Shown here one piece after another: positions 1 to 4,860 of a stretch of 6,157 nucleotides of DNA. The stretch is from an uncultured Eubacteriales bacterium (GTDB lineage Bacteria; Bacillota; Clostridia; Lachnospirales; Lachnospiraceae), in contig ONWL01000094.1 of NCBI GenBank assembly GCA_900321525.1, positions 1 to 6,157 on the forward strand, read 5' to 3'. The notes below the pieces were generated by a model that saw only the letters and a program-made list of their open reading frames with translations, was not told the origin of the DNA and searched no databases. How positions within the stretch are numbered: the first letter of the stretch is position 1; every line of letters starts with the position of its first letter. The position numbers and the translations under genes are program-made.

Positions 1-212
1 CCATCTAATTTAAGCATTGTTCTATCAATACCAACTTGATTTAAAACATCCATTCCTTTAATTGCAGGAGCTAATTTTGTATTAATATTTTCTACTGCTT
101 TAAGTACTCCTTTACCGAGATATCTGCTTTTATCTCCGTCTCTAAGTTCAAGAGCTTCACTTTCTCCAGTTGAGGCTCCACTTGGTACCATTGCACGGGC
201 TTTTATTCCATT
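1..212 (-). pseudogene. eno: Enolase N-terminal-domain fragment fused in frame to the ATPase
   Basis: On the minus strand, in the ATPase frame, this stretch encodes an unmistakable piece of enolase (2-phosphoglycerate to phosphoenolpyruvate, glycolysis). It begins NGIKARAMVPSGASTGE, continues ELRDGDKSRYLGKGVLKAVEN and reaches GIDRTMLKLDG at the window edge. This matches roughly residues 30-100 of bacterial enolases and includes the flexible SGAST loop whose Ser binds the second Mg2+. The preceding family signature (LDSRGNPT) is absent, so even the left part of the enolase N domain is not normal. The DNA is AT-rich (about 35% GC over 1-300) and prefers A/T-ending codons, unlike the ATPase. It could be a foreign fragment, a recombination product or a contig chimera. 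What lies further left is not visible. Confidence 0.8.
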
Positions 213-2813
213 ACATAAATTTGATGCCCTTGTGCAATCACGTCTTCCTGAAGCAATAGCATCAATTGAAGCATCAGATGATAAAGATTTTTCTATTATA
301 TTTGTGGGCCCAAATAAAGTTTTAAGTGGTGTAAAGAGAACCACCAACACCAAAGCGGTGGAAATGAGGGCGGTCCAATTCAATTTATGGTTATTGAATA
401 TGCCGGTTTTCCATAAGGAGTGTTCCGAACGCATATTAAAGGCCTGCACGACCTGGGAAAGTGCCAATACCATAAAGGTAAGGGTCTGACCGCCTGCATG
501 GGTTCCGGTTGCTTGTTCGCCTAAGTAGAATGCAATCAGGGCAAGTGTACCAAACATCATACCTTGCAGCAGGATTTTGATGCCATATCCGTGAGCAAAT
601 ATGCCTTCCGTTTTTGGCTTTGGCTTTTGTTCCATGACATCCGCTTCTACCGCTTCCATACCAAGGGCAATGGCAGGGAGGGAGTCAGTGATCAGGTTGA
701 TCCATAACAGCTGCATGGGGAGAAGGGGGGATTTGTGCCACAATAACATGGCAACAAATACGGTAATCACTTCGCCGATATTGGTTCCAAGAAGGAAGCC
801 TACCACTTTCTTGATGTTTGCATAGATTCCTCTGCCTTCACGGACTGCATCAACAATGGTTGCAAAGTTGTCATCGGTAAGGGTCATATCTGCCGCCCCC
901 TTTGCCACATCCGTTCCGGTAATTCCCATCGCACAGCCGATGTCAGCGGCTTTCAGTGCCGGTGCATCGTTGACGCCGTCTCCGGTCATGGCAACCACCT
1001 GACCTTTCCGCTGCCATGCTTTCACAATACGGATCTTGTTTTCCGGCGATACACGGGCGTATACGGCAATGTGTTCGATCTGGCTGTCCAGTTCTGCATC
1101 TGTGAGCGTGTCAAGCGTCGCCCCTGTAATGGCGCTGTCAGAGTCTTCCAGGATGCCAAGGGCTTTGGCAATGGCAGAAGCTGTGACGATATGGTCGCCG
1201 GTGATCATGACAGGTTTGATGCCAGCCTTACGGCAGGTGGCAACTGCAGCTTTGGCTTCCGGGCGAGGCGGATCGATCATGCCAAGCAGACCTAAGAAAG
1301 TCAGATTGTGCTCCAATCCTTCCGGTGTGATAGATTCCGGAATTTGATCCAGTTCTTTGCAGGCGACTGCGATCACCCGCAGGGCATCCTGGCTCATCGT
1401 GTCGTTGATGCGTTTGGCTGTGGCAAGATCTCCGGCAATACAGTTGGCACTCATACCATCGAAAGCACCCTTGACGATGGCAATGTATTTTCCGTCGATC
1501 TTGTGAATGGTGGTCATTCGCTTTCTGTCAGAATCAAAAGGAATTTCGCCAAGACGAGGATATTCTTTATTTAAGAAATCCTTTGGAAGTCCATTTTGAT
1601 GAGCGGCAAGGACAATAGCGGTTTCCGTAGGATCACCGATCTGTTGTTCTTCGGTGTCATGGAACACAACAGAGCCGTCACAGCACAAGGTCGCCAGTTT
1701 TAATAAATGTTTTACTGGGTCAGAGTTCTGGTGGGTGATGGCTTCTGTGGTACTGTGGCCGTCCACATAGGCTTTTACCAATGTCATGCGGTTTTGGGTC
1801 AGCGTTCCGGTTTTATCGGAACAGATCACAGAAGTTCCCCCAAGGGTTTCCACAGCAGGAAGACTGCGGATGATGGCATTTTTATGAACCATTCGCTGAA
1901 CTCCGATGGAAAGTACGATGGTGACGATGGCAGGTAAGCCTTCCGGTATTGCAGAAACTGCAAGGGATACGGCCGTCATGAAAATTTCCAATGCAGGAAT
2001 GCCACTGGCAAGACCCACGACAAAGATGATCGCACAGCAGGCCAGTGCAACGATGCCGAGATATTTGCCTAATTGTGCAAGCTTTTTTTGCAAAGGGGTC
2101 TGCCCTTCTTCTTCGTGTTCCAAAAGGTTGGCAATTTTACCCATTTCAGTCTGCATTCCGGTAGCGGTTACAACTGCCAATGCAGTACCGTAGGTAATGC
2201 TGCATCCGGAGAATACCATGTTGTTTCGGTCCCCAAGAGGCGCATCTTCCTCAACAGAAGTAGTGGCATCTTTTTCTGATGGAACAGACTCGCCGGTTAA
2301 TGCGGATTCCTCGCTTTTCAGGCTGACGCTGCGGATGAGTCGTGCATCGGCAGGAACAAAATCGCCTGCTTCCAAGTGGATGATATCGCCTGGAACCAGA
2401 TCGCTGGCATGGATAACGGTTTCTTCTCCATCCCGGATCACACGGGCATGAAGGACAGACATGCTTTTTAAGGCATCCAATGCCTTTTCGGCTTTGCTTT
2501 CCTGCATCACACCCAGGATCGCATTGAGGATCACGATCAGCAAAATGAGTACAGGTTCAAAAAAATCCTTTGGATTTCCCTCTGCGCAGGCAATGACAAA
2601 AGAAATGATTGCGGCTGCGATCAAGATCAGGATCATAACATCTTTAAATTGGTCAAGAAAACGCTGAAAAGTCGTTTTCTTCTTTTTTTCATTTAATTTG
2701 TTTTCGCCATGTTCCGCAAGTCGAATCGGAATATCAGAGCTGCGCAGTCCGGATTCCGGGTTGGTTTCGAGTTCCTTTAGAACAGAGTGTATGGGTTTGC
2801 TGTGATAAATCAA
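1..2813 (-). CDS. Calcium-type (PMCA-like) P-type ATPase, 3' end replaced by foreign in-frame sequence, open at left edge
   Basis: This is an ATP-driven membrane pump, most likely exporting Ca2+ (or Mn2+) from the cytoplasm. Hallmarks appear in order: the TGES actuator loop (residues 173-176), PEGLP in helix M4 (290-294), the phosphorylated Asp in DKTGT (333), the KGA nucleotide-binding motif (448-450) and TGDGVNDAP (610-618). Hydrophobic helices follow, including the NLITDSLPA segment. The N terminus carries the cation-ATPase N domain (SVLKELETNPESGL). PEGLP favours the Ca2+/Mn2+ group over heavy-metal CPx pumps, but the exact ion is inferred. I chose the TTG start at 2813 because a strong AAAGGAGGA lies 7 nt upstream and no early ATG exists. 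ATPase similarity ends at about residue 835 (VVLFTPLKTLFG), so the last helix (M10, roughly 35-40 residues) is missing. The frame then continues about 100 residues without a stop to the window edge. The pump as written may be inactive or misassembled. Confidence 0.9.
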   Translation of the reverse strand, partial: MIYHSKPIHSVLKELETNPESGLRSSDIPIRLAEHGENKLNEKKKKTTFQRFLDQFKDVMILILIAAAIISFVIACAEGNPKDFFEPVLILLIVILNAILGVMQESKAEKALDALKSMSVLHARVIRDGEETVIHASDLVPGDIIHLEAGDFVPADARLIRSVSLKSEESALTGESVPSEKDATTSVEEDAPLGDRNNMVFSGCSITYGTALAVVTATGMQTEMGKIANLLEHEEEGQTPLQKKLAQLGKYLGIVALACCAIIFVVGLASGIPALEIFMTAVSLAVSAIPEGLPAIVTIVLSIGVQRMVHKNAIIRSLPAVETLGGTSVICSDKTGTLTQNRMTLVKAYVDGHSTTEAITHQNSDPVKHLLKLATLCCDGSVVFHDTEEQQIGDPTETAIVLAAHQNGLPKDFLNKEYPRLGEIPFDSDRKRMTTIHKIDGKYIAIVKGAFDGMSANCIAGDLATAKRINDTMSQDALRVIAVACKELDQIPESITPEGLEHNLTFLGLLGMIDPPRPEAKAAVATCRKAGIKPVMITGDHIVTASAIAKALGILEDSDSAITGATLDTLTDAELDSQIEHIAVYARVSPENKIRIVKAWQRKGQVVAMTGDGVNDAPALKAADIGCAMGITGTDVAKGAADMTLTDDNFATIVDAVREGRGIYANIKKVVGFLLGTNIGEVITVFVAMLLWHKSPLLPMQLLWINLITDSLPAIALGMEAVEADVMEQKPKPKTEGIFAHGYGIKILLQGMMFGTLALIAFYLGEQATGTHAGGQTLTFMVLALSQVVQAFNMRSEHSLWKTGIFNNHKLNWTALISTALVLVVLFTPLKTLFGPTNIIEKSLSSDASIDAIASGRRDCTRASNLCNGIKARAMVPSGASTGESEALELRDGDKSRYLGKGVLKAVENINTKLAPAIKGMDVLNQVGIDRTMLKLD
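213..302 (-). other. Unexplained 30-residue in-frame linker between ATPase and enolase parts
   Basis: Read on the minus strand, this AT-rich piece encodes NIIEKSLSSDASIDAIASGR, then RDCTRASNLC. It joins the truncated ATPase (ending TLFGPT) to the enolase-like segment. It resembles neither the missing ATPase helix (it is not hydrophobic) nor the usual enolase N terminus (no LDSRGNPT). A GGGCCC hexamer sits at the ATPase side (306-311). Composition changes here, so the junction most likely lies between about 300 and 312. Its origin is unknown. Confidence 0.5.
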
Positions 2814-2829
2814 TAGGATATCCTCCTTT
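2811..2829 (-). promoter_or_regulatory. Ribosome binding site and TTG start of the ATPase
   Basis: On the minus strand AAAGGAGGA (2821-2829) precedes TTG (2811-2813) by 7 nt. It is a near-perfect Shine-Dalgarno sequence and fixes the unusual TTG start, because the next in-frame ATG is more than 50 codons downstream, inside the first membrane helix region. Confidence 0.8.
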
Positions 2830-2960
2830 CAGTTTGTTCGGGGTATTGTATTGTGGTCAGGTATTTTTCTAACACGGCCACCTGATTTGTGCTACAGGGG
2901 GTACGCAACCCTGTCGCGTGCTTCATAGCGCCGATGCATTTGTAAGATACCTTTCTTCCT
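2830..2960 (-). promoter_or_regulatory. Structured 5' leader of the ATPase mRNA, possible cis-regulatory RNA
   Basis: The untranslated leader between the predicted transcription start (about 2960) and the ribosome binding site is GC-richer than its surroundings and strongly foldable. A 6-bp closing stem can form between 2947-2952 and 2859-2864, extended by 2942-2946 with 2869-2873 (one mismatch). Inside it is a hairpin with perfect 6-bp arms (2894-2899 and 2909-2914). A competing hairpin pairs 2880-2884 with 2858-2862 and uses part of the closing-stem strand, so the two forms exclude each other. No U-run follows either form. I could not match it to the yybP-ykoY (Mn2+), M-box or NiCo riboswitch sequences I know, so the class is open and the regulatory role is inferred. 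Confidence 0.45.
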
Positions 2961-2966
2961 CTTAAG

Positions 2967-2996
2967 ATTATACCTGATCGGGTGAATGGATTACAA
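2967..2996 (-). promoter_or_regulatory. Promoter of the ATPase
   Basis: On the minus strand TTGTAA (2991-2996) is followed after 18 bp by a perfect TATAAT (2967-2972). Transcription would start near 2960, giving a leader of about 150 nt before the TTG start. A second TATAAT-like box (ATATAATATG, about 2998-3007) lies just upstream but has a poorer -35 partner. Confidence 0.6.
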
Positions 2997-3147
2997 GCAT
3001 ATTATATCACAACATGCTCTTTTTTGTGTACATGCCATAAAAGAAGAGAGCGTAAACTGACTGTCAGCTGGAACATTGCAGAGATTCCTGCATAGAGTTG
3101 TCCTGGATTGTTTCTCTAATTTGTTTATTTCATTTTTAATTCAATCG

Positions 3148-3180
3148 ACAAAACTTTACTCTATTGTACAAAACTTTACT
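3148..3180. repeat. Two 13-bp direct repeats spaced 20 bp
   Basis: ACAAAACTTTACT occurs at 3148-3160 and again, identical, at 3168-3180. The 20-bp period is about two turns of the helix, as expected for two regulator dimers on one DNA face. The second copy runs into CTTTAC-ttgatc-GTAAAAG (from 3174), a small inverted repeat. No repeat copy overlaps a confident promoter, so the partner protein and target gene are unknown. Confidence 0.7.
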
Positions 3181-3260
3181 TGATCGTAAAAGAATGCGTG
3201 TATCAATCTACAATGTATGCGGTTTGAGATTGGGGGAGTGGTGAGTCGTCTATCAATTAG

Positions 3261-3392
3261 TTTAAGTATGCTAGACACTCAAAAAATATTCGTGCAGAAT
3301 CATATACTTTAAGAGAATACCGATCAGGCAAAGGAGTTTGGGGCAGAGAAGCAACCGGTTTTCATAATTGTGATCATAAAAATGGAAAGTAA
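3261..3392 (+). pseudogene. Start-less 43-codon open stretch, possible gene remnant
   Basis: Between a TAG at 3258-3260 and a TAA at 3390-3392 the plus strand reads SKNIRAESYTLREYRS, then GKGVWGREATGFHN and CDHKNGK. It has no ATG, GTG or TTG start at a sensible place and no ribosome binding site. Its stop lies just before the -35 box of the XRE operon. The codon choice looks protein-like and vaguely recalls short low-quality ORFs scattered in Lachnospiraceae genomes, but I cannot name a family. It could be a decayed gene end, part of a dispersed element, or chance. Confidence 0.25.
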
Positions 3393-3447
3393 ACTTGACA
3401 TATAGAAAAAATTGTGTTATGCTTTGCATGTAAAGCAAACTTTCCAT
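3382..3447. promoter_or_regulatory. Putative operator: palindrome over the -10 box, with flanking inverted repeat
   Basis: TGCTTTgcatgtAAAGCA (3420-3437) is an 18-bp palindrome with perfect 6-bp arms that covers the end of the -10 box and the start site. Outside it, ATGGAAAGT (3382-3390) and ACTTTCCAT (3439-3447) form a perfect 9-bp inverted repeat flanking the whole promoter. A small XRE protein encoded directly downstream makes autorepression the simplest reading. Binding itself is inferred. Confidence 0.5.
3395..3423 (+). promoter_or_regulatory. Promoter of the XRE regulator operon
   Basis: A perfect TTGACA (3395-3400), a 17-bp spacer and TATGCT (3418-3423) form a strong housekeeping promoter. 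Transcription should begin near 3430, about 33 nt before the GTG start. Confidence 0.8.
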
Positions 3448-3462
3448 CAGGAAGGAGGACAT

Positions 3463-3660
3463 GTGAAAAACAGGTTAGAAGAATTACGGAAGGAAAGGGG
3501 AATCCGGCAGGAGGAACTGGCAGAAGCGCTGGAGGTGTCCAGACAGACCATAGGGTCTCTGGAAAATGGAAGGTACAATCCTTCTATTATCCTTGCATTT
3601 AAGATTGCGCACTATTTTGGCATGCGCATCGAAGACATTTTTATTTATGAGGAGGAGTGA
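3463..3660 (+). CDS. XRE/Cro-family helix-turn-helix transcriptional regulator, 65 aa
   Basis: This small single-domain DNA-binding protein has the HTH_3 fold. It begins KNRLEELRKERGIRQEELAE, followed by the helix-turn-helix RQEELAEALEVSRQTIGSLE (about residues 15-34) and the conserved NGRYNPS turn. The short C terminus (IEDIFIYEEE) has no added ligand or dimer domain, as is usual for compact YgzD-like regulators. I chose the GTG at 3463: GAAGGAGG (3451-3458) is well spaced before it, whereas the ATG at 3461 is followed at once by a stop. The next gene starts 3 nt after its stop, so the two are one translationally coupled operon. It probably represses its own promoter through the adjacent palindrome. 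Nothing shows a signal ligand. Confidence 0.93.
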   Translation: MKNRLEELRKERGIRQEELAEALEVSRQTIGSLENGRYNPSIILAFKIAHYFGMRIEDIFIYEEE

Positions 3661-3663
3661 AAG

Positions 3664-4092
3664 ATGGGAAAGAAGTGGAAGAATTATGCATGGACGTTGA
3701 TCGGGATAGCTGCAATCATAGCAGGTGTCTGCTTTTTTGAGGATGCGCCATCGGAAGGGTGGTTGAATCTGCTCCCGTCCCTTGGTGTGGGGGCAGGCTG
3801 TATCCTGTTTAGCTGGGGCGTGAGTAAGCTAAGAGAGCAGCGTGCAGAAGAAAAGAATCCTGATTTGGAGAAACAGCGTCAAATTGCGCACAGGGATGAG
3901 CGGAATAGAATGATCACAAACCAATCAAAGGCCAATGCATTTGATCGGATGATCGTGGTGTTTGGTGTTTTACTGATGGCGTTGGTACTGATGAAAGTAG
4001 ATCTGGTGGTGATCGTGCTGTTAGGTGCAGCCTATCTGTTTGTGGTGGGCAGTGAATTTTATGATTGTAAAAAACTAGAAAAAGAGATGTAG
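3664..4092 (+). CDS. Small four-helix membrane protein of the XRE-linked (DUF2178-like) type, 142 aa
   Basis: Four hydrophobic segments are visible at about residues 9-25, 35-52, 95-111 and 113-130. A charged cytoplasmic loop (about 53-94) contains REQRAEEKNPDLEKQRQIAH, then RDERNRMI. The DER...I...S..A pattern ahead of the third helix recalls the DUF2178/DUF3796-like membrane proteins that commonly follow small XRE regulators in Firmicutes; this assignment is from memory of the pattern. It is translated from a GGAGGAG inside the end of the regulator gene and separated from it by 3 nt. A plausible role is sensing at the membrane or modulating the regulator, but no enzymatic motif is present and function is unknown. 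Confidence 0.85.
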   Translation: MGKKWKNYAWTLIGIAAIIAGVCFFEDAPSEGWLNLLPSLGVGAGCILFSWGVSKLREQRAEEKNPDLEKQRQIAHRDERNRMITNQSKANAFDRMIVVFGVLLMALVLMKVDLVVIVLLGAAYLFVVGSEFYDCKKLEKEM

Positions 4093-4172
4093 AAAAATCT
4101 GATGGCAATTTCATTACGGCTCTGGGCAATATATTGTATAGTCACAAAAATGAAATAATCCCATAAAGAAAG

Positions 4173-4220
4173 AGAAAAAGAATGCCGATCATAAAAATAT
4201 AAGAAAGGCATTCTTTTTCT
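4173..4220. terminator. 14-bp inverted repeat, likely bidirectional terminator of the XRE operon
   Basis: AGAAAAAGAATGCC (4173-4186) and GGCATTCTTTTTCT (4207-4220) are perfect inverted repeats around a 20-nt loop, 80 bp after the membrane-protein stop. Each strand ends the stem in a T-rich run (TTCTTTTTCT), so it can act in both directions. The GC part of the stem is only four pairs and the loop is long, so strength is uncertain. Its right arm abuts the relic of the AlbA_2-type gene. Confidence 0.55.
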
Positions 4221-4545
4221 AATGAAACGTTCTTTGACTTGTGTTCGGACAAAGTCCAAAGATTGTTGTATCATATCTAATATACGTCCAGTGAAGATGA
4301 CATCTTTGATGACATTCATTTCAGTTCCTACTCTGGCTTCAATGCCGTCATATCGAACGAAACGAACCCTGGCACGTGGGAAGAACTGTTGCGGGTCTTT
4401 GCCAAAGAGCAGGATTGCGGCACTGCTCATATCTTCACGTCCATATTTTGTAATTTCTGATATCCGTCAATACCAGTGATGGTCAGGTCATCTTCAATAC
4501 CAATCGCCAACATACCACCATCTGCATTTGCAAAATTGTATTTGA
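4221..4545 (-). pseudogene. Relic of an AlbA_2/AAA_4 (COG2865-like) putative DNA-binding or helicase-related protein
   Basis: Read on the minus strand, the right part encodes NFANADGGMLAIGIEDDLTI, then TGIDGY, typical of the AlbA_2 (divergent AAA_4) N domain. It stops at 4427-4429 in that frame. A second frame takes over with YGREDMSSAAILLFGKDPQQ, then FFPRARVRFVRYDG and EMNVIKDVIFTGRILDM, the region that normally lies well over 100 residues further along. The middle of the gene is therefore deleted, with a frame change near 4440-4470, and both ends are lost. Sense is lost at about 4221, where the inverted repeat begins. Full-length relatives are roughly 400-500 residues and are often linked to mobile or defence DNA. 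The open frame from the internal ATG (4430) is not a working gene. Confidence 0.75.
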
Positions 4546-4588
4546 TGTAGAGTGGGGGGTTGATTGTGAAGGTACTATGCGGTTAATT

Positions 4589-4617
4589 TTGGACAGAAAA
4601 GTTCCGATTTTTACAAT
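4589..4617 (+). promoter_or_regulatory. Weak candidate promoter upstream of the terminator hairpin
   Basis: TTGGAC (4589-4594), a 17-bp spacer and TACAAT (4612-4617) have the spacing of a promoter pointing at the hairpin at 4655-4697. A second -10-like TAGAAT lies at 4638-4643 without a clear -35. If real, it would make only a very short transcript ending at that hairpin. The -35 match is poor. Confidence 0.25.
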
Positions 4618-4654
4618 TTTTCTCCATTTGCCTATGATAGAATATGACTTGAAC

Positions 4655-4697
4655 AAAGGAGTTTGATGCAGAGATGCACCAGACTCCTTTATTTTTT
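4655..4697 (+). terminator. Strong intrinsic terminator hairpin
   Basis: AAAGGAGTTTG (4655-4665) pairs with CAGACTCCTTT (4680-4690) over 11 bp (one wobble). The loop itself can fold (TGCA-gaga-TGCA). ATTTTTT follows immediately. No intact plus-strand gene ends just upstream, so it terminates either a short transcript from this region or read-through from the left. Confidence 0.7.
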
Positions 4698-4728
4698 GTG
4701 TAATAGGAAATTCCTATTACACAAAAAA
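4692..4728. repeat. 37-bp near-perfect palindrome
   Basis: TTTTTTGTGTAATAGGAA (4692-4709) and its exact complement (4711-4728) flank a single A at 4710. The left arm starts with the T-run of the preceding terminator, so the two structures are nested. On either strand it ends in a run of T, so it can also behave as a bidirectional terminator, although with only one loop base it would more readily extrude as a DNA cruciform. Confidence 0.85.
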
Positions 4729-4796
4729 GTGCTCCGCACGAGGATTCGACCTCGCGCGAAAGAGAAAGAGTTGCTTACGCAACCGCGCTCGGCGCG
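4729..4796. repeat. Cluster of short GC-rich hairpins with competing pairings
   Basis: Consecutive stem-loops are visible: GTGC/GCAC (4729-4739), CGAGG/CCTCG around ATTCGA (4739-4754), GTTGC/GCAAC around TTAC (4770-4783) and CGCGC/GCGCG around TCG (4784-4796). A longer alternative pairs CTCGCGC (4751-4757) with GCGCGAG (4792-4798), enclosing the GTTGC hairpin and breaking two of the others. The stretch is far more GC-rich than its surroundings and shows no reading frame of note. It resembles a REP/BIME-like dispersed palindromic element or a structured RNA. I cannot tell which from one copy. Confidence 0.6.
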
Positions 4797-4826
4797 AGAA
4801 TTCTGCGTTTGCAGAATTCTTTTCTT
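4797..4826 (+). terminator. Hairpin with T-rich tail just upstream of the OCD-like gene
   Basis: AGAATTCTGC (4797-4806) and GCAGAATTCT (4811-4820) form a perfect 10-bp stem with a GTTT loop, followed by TTTCTT. The shape suits an intrinsic terminator or attenuator, although only four of the ten stem pairs are G-C. It overlaps the end of the alternative CTCGCGC/GCGCGAG stem by two bases and lies where a -35 box for the next gene would fall. Confidence 0.45.
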
Positions 4827-4853
4827 ATAATCAAACAGTCTGATGTGGAGGTG
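4826..4853 (+). promoter_or_regulatory. TATAAT box and ribosome binding site of the OCD-like gene
   Basis: A perfect TATAAT (4826-4831) lies 29 bp before the start codon. No good -35 exists at 16-18 bp, because the hairpin occupies that place. GGAGGTG (4847-4853) is 7 nt before the ATG at 4861 and decides the start against the in-frame ATG at 4843, which precedes the Shine-Dalgarno sequence. Confidence 0.55.
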
Positions 4854-4860
4854 CAGAAAT

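Larger units (their letters stand above)
2998..3394. other. Divergent intergenic region between the ATPase and XRE operons
   Basis: About 400 bp hold no confidently coding gene. They contain a weak hairpin (TGCAG/CTGCA around 3077-3092), the direct repeats at 3148-3180 and a start-less open stretch at 3261-3392, each listed separately. It is mostly AT-rich and serves as the upstream region of both flanking transcription units. Confidence 0.6.

Noticed and set aside
232..489. Plus-strand open frame across the ATPase/enolase junction
   Set aside because: It is antisense to the ATPase reading frame with its clear motifs, and its start has no ribosome binding site.
601..2667. Several plus-strand open frames of 68-103 codons
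   Set aside because: All lie opposite the ATPase gene, which has every catalytic motif in one continuous minus-strand frame; they are shadows.
2830..2960. yybP-ykoY Mn2+ riboswitch in the ATPase leader
   Set aside because: The conserved GGGGAGUAG-like core is not present, so only an unclassified structured leader is claimed.
3271..3462. Minus-strand 63-codon open frame
   Set aside because: It lies opposite the XRE promoter and operator, has no Shine-Dalgarno sequence and reads as AT-rich hydrophobic noise.
3461..3466. ATG just before the GTG start of the XRE regulator
   Set aside because: It is followed immediately by TGA, so it cannot start the regulator; the GTG two bases later is in the right frame.
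4059..4430. Minus-strand 123-codon frame as an intact gene
   Set aside because: Only the part right of about 4221 resembles the AlbA_2/AAA_4 family; the rest runs through the inverted repeat and opposite the membrane-protein end. It belongs to a relic.
4222..4479. Plus-strand 85-codon frame
   Set aside because: It is antisense to the recognisable relic and has no ribosome binding site or family resemblance.
4655..4826. CRISPR array
   Set aside because: The hairpins differ in sequence and spacing; there is no repeated unit with regular spacers.
4843..4845. Upstream in-frame ATG for the OCD-like gene
   Set aside because: It lies before the GGAGGTG, has no Shine-Dalgarno of its own and adds six atypical residues.
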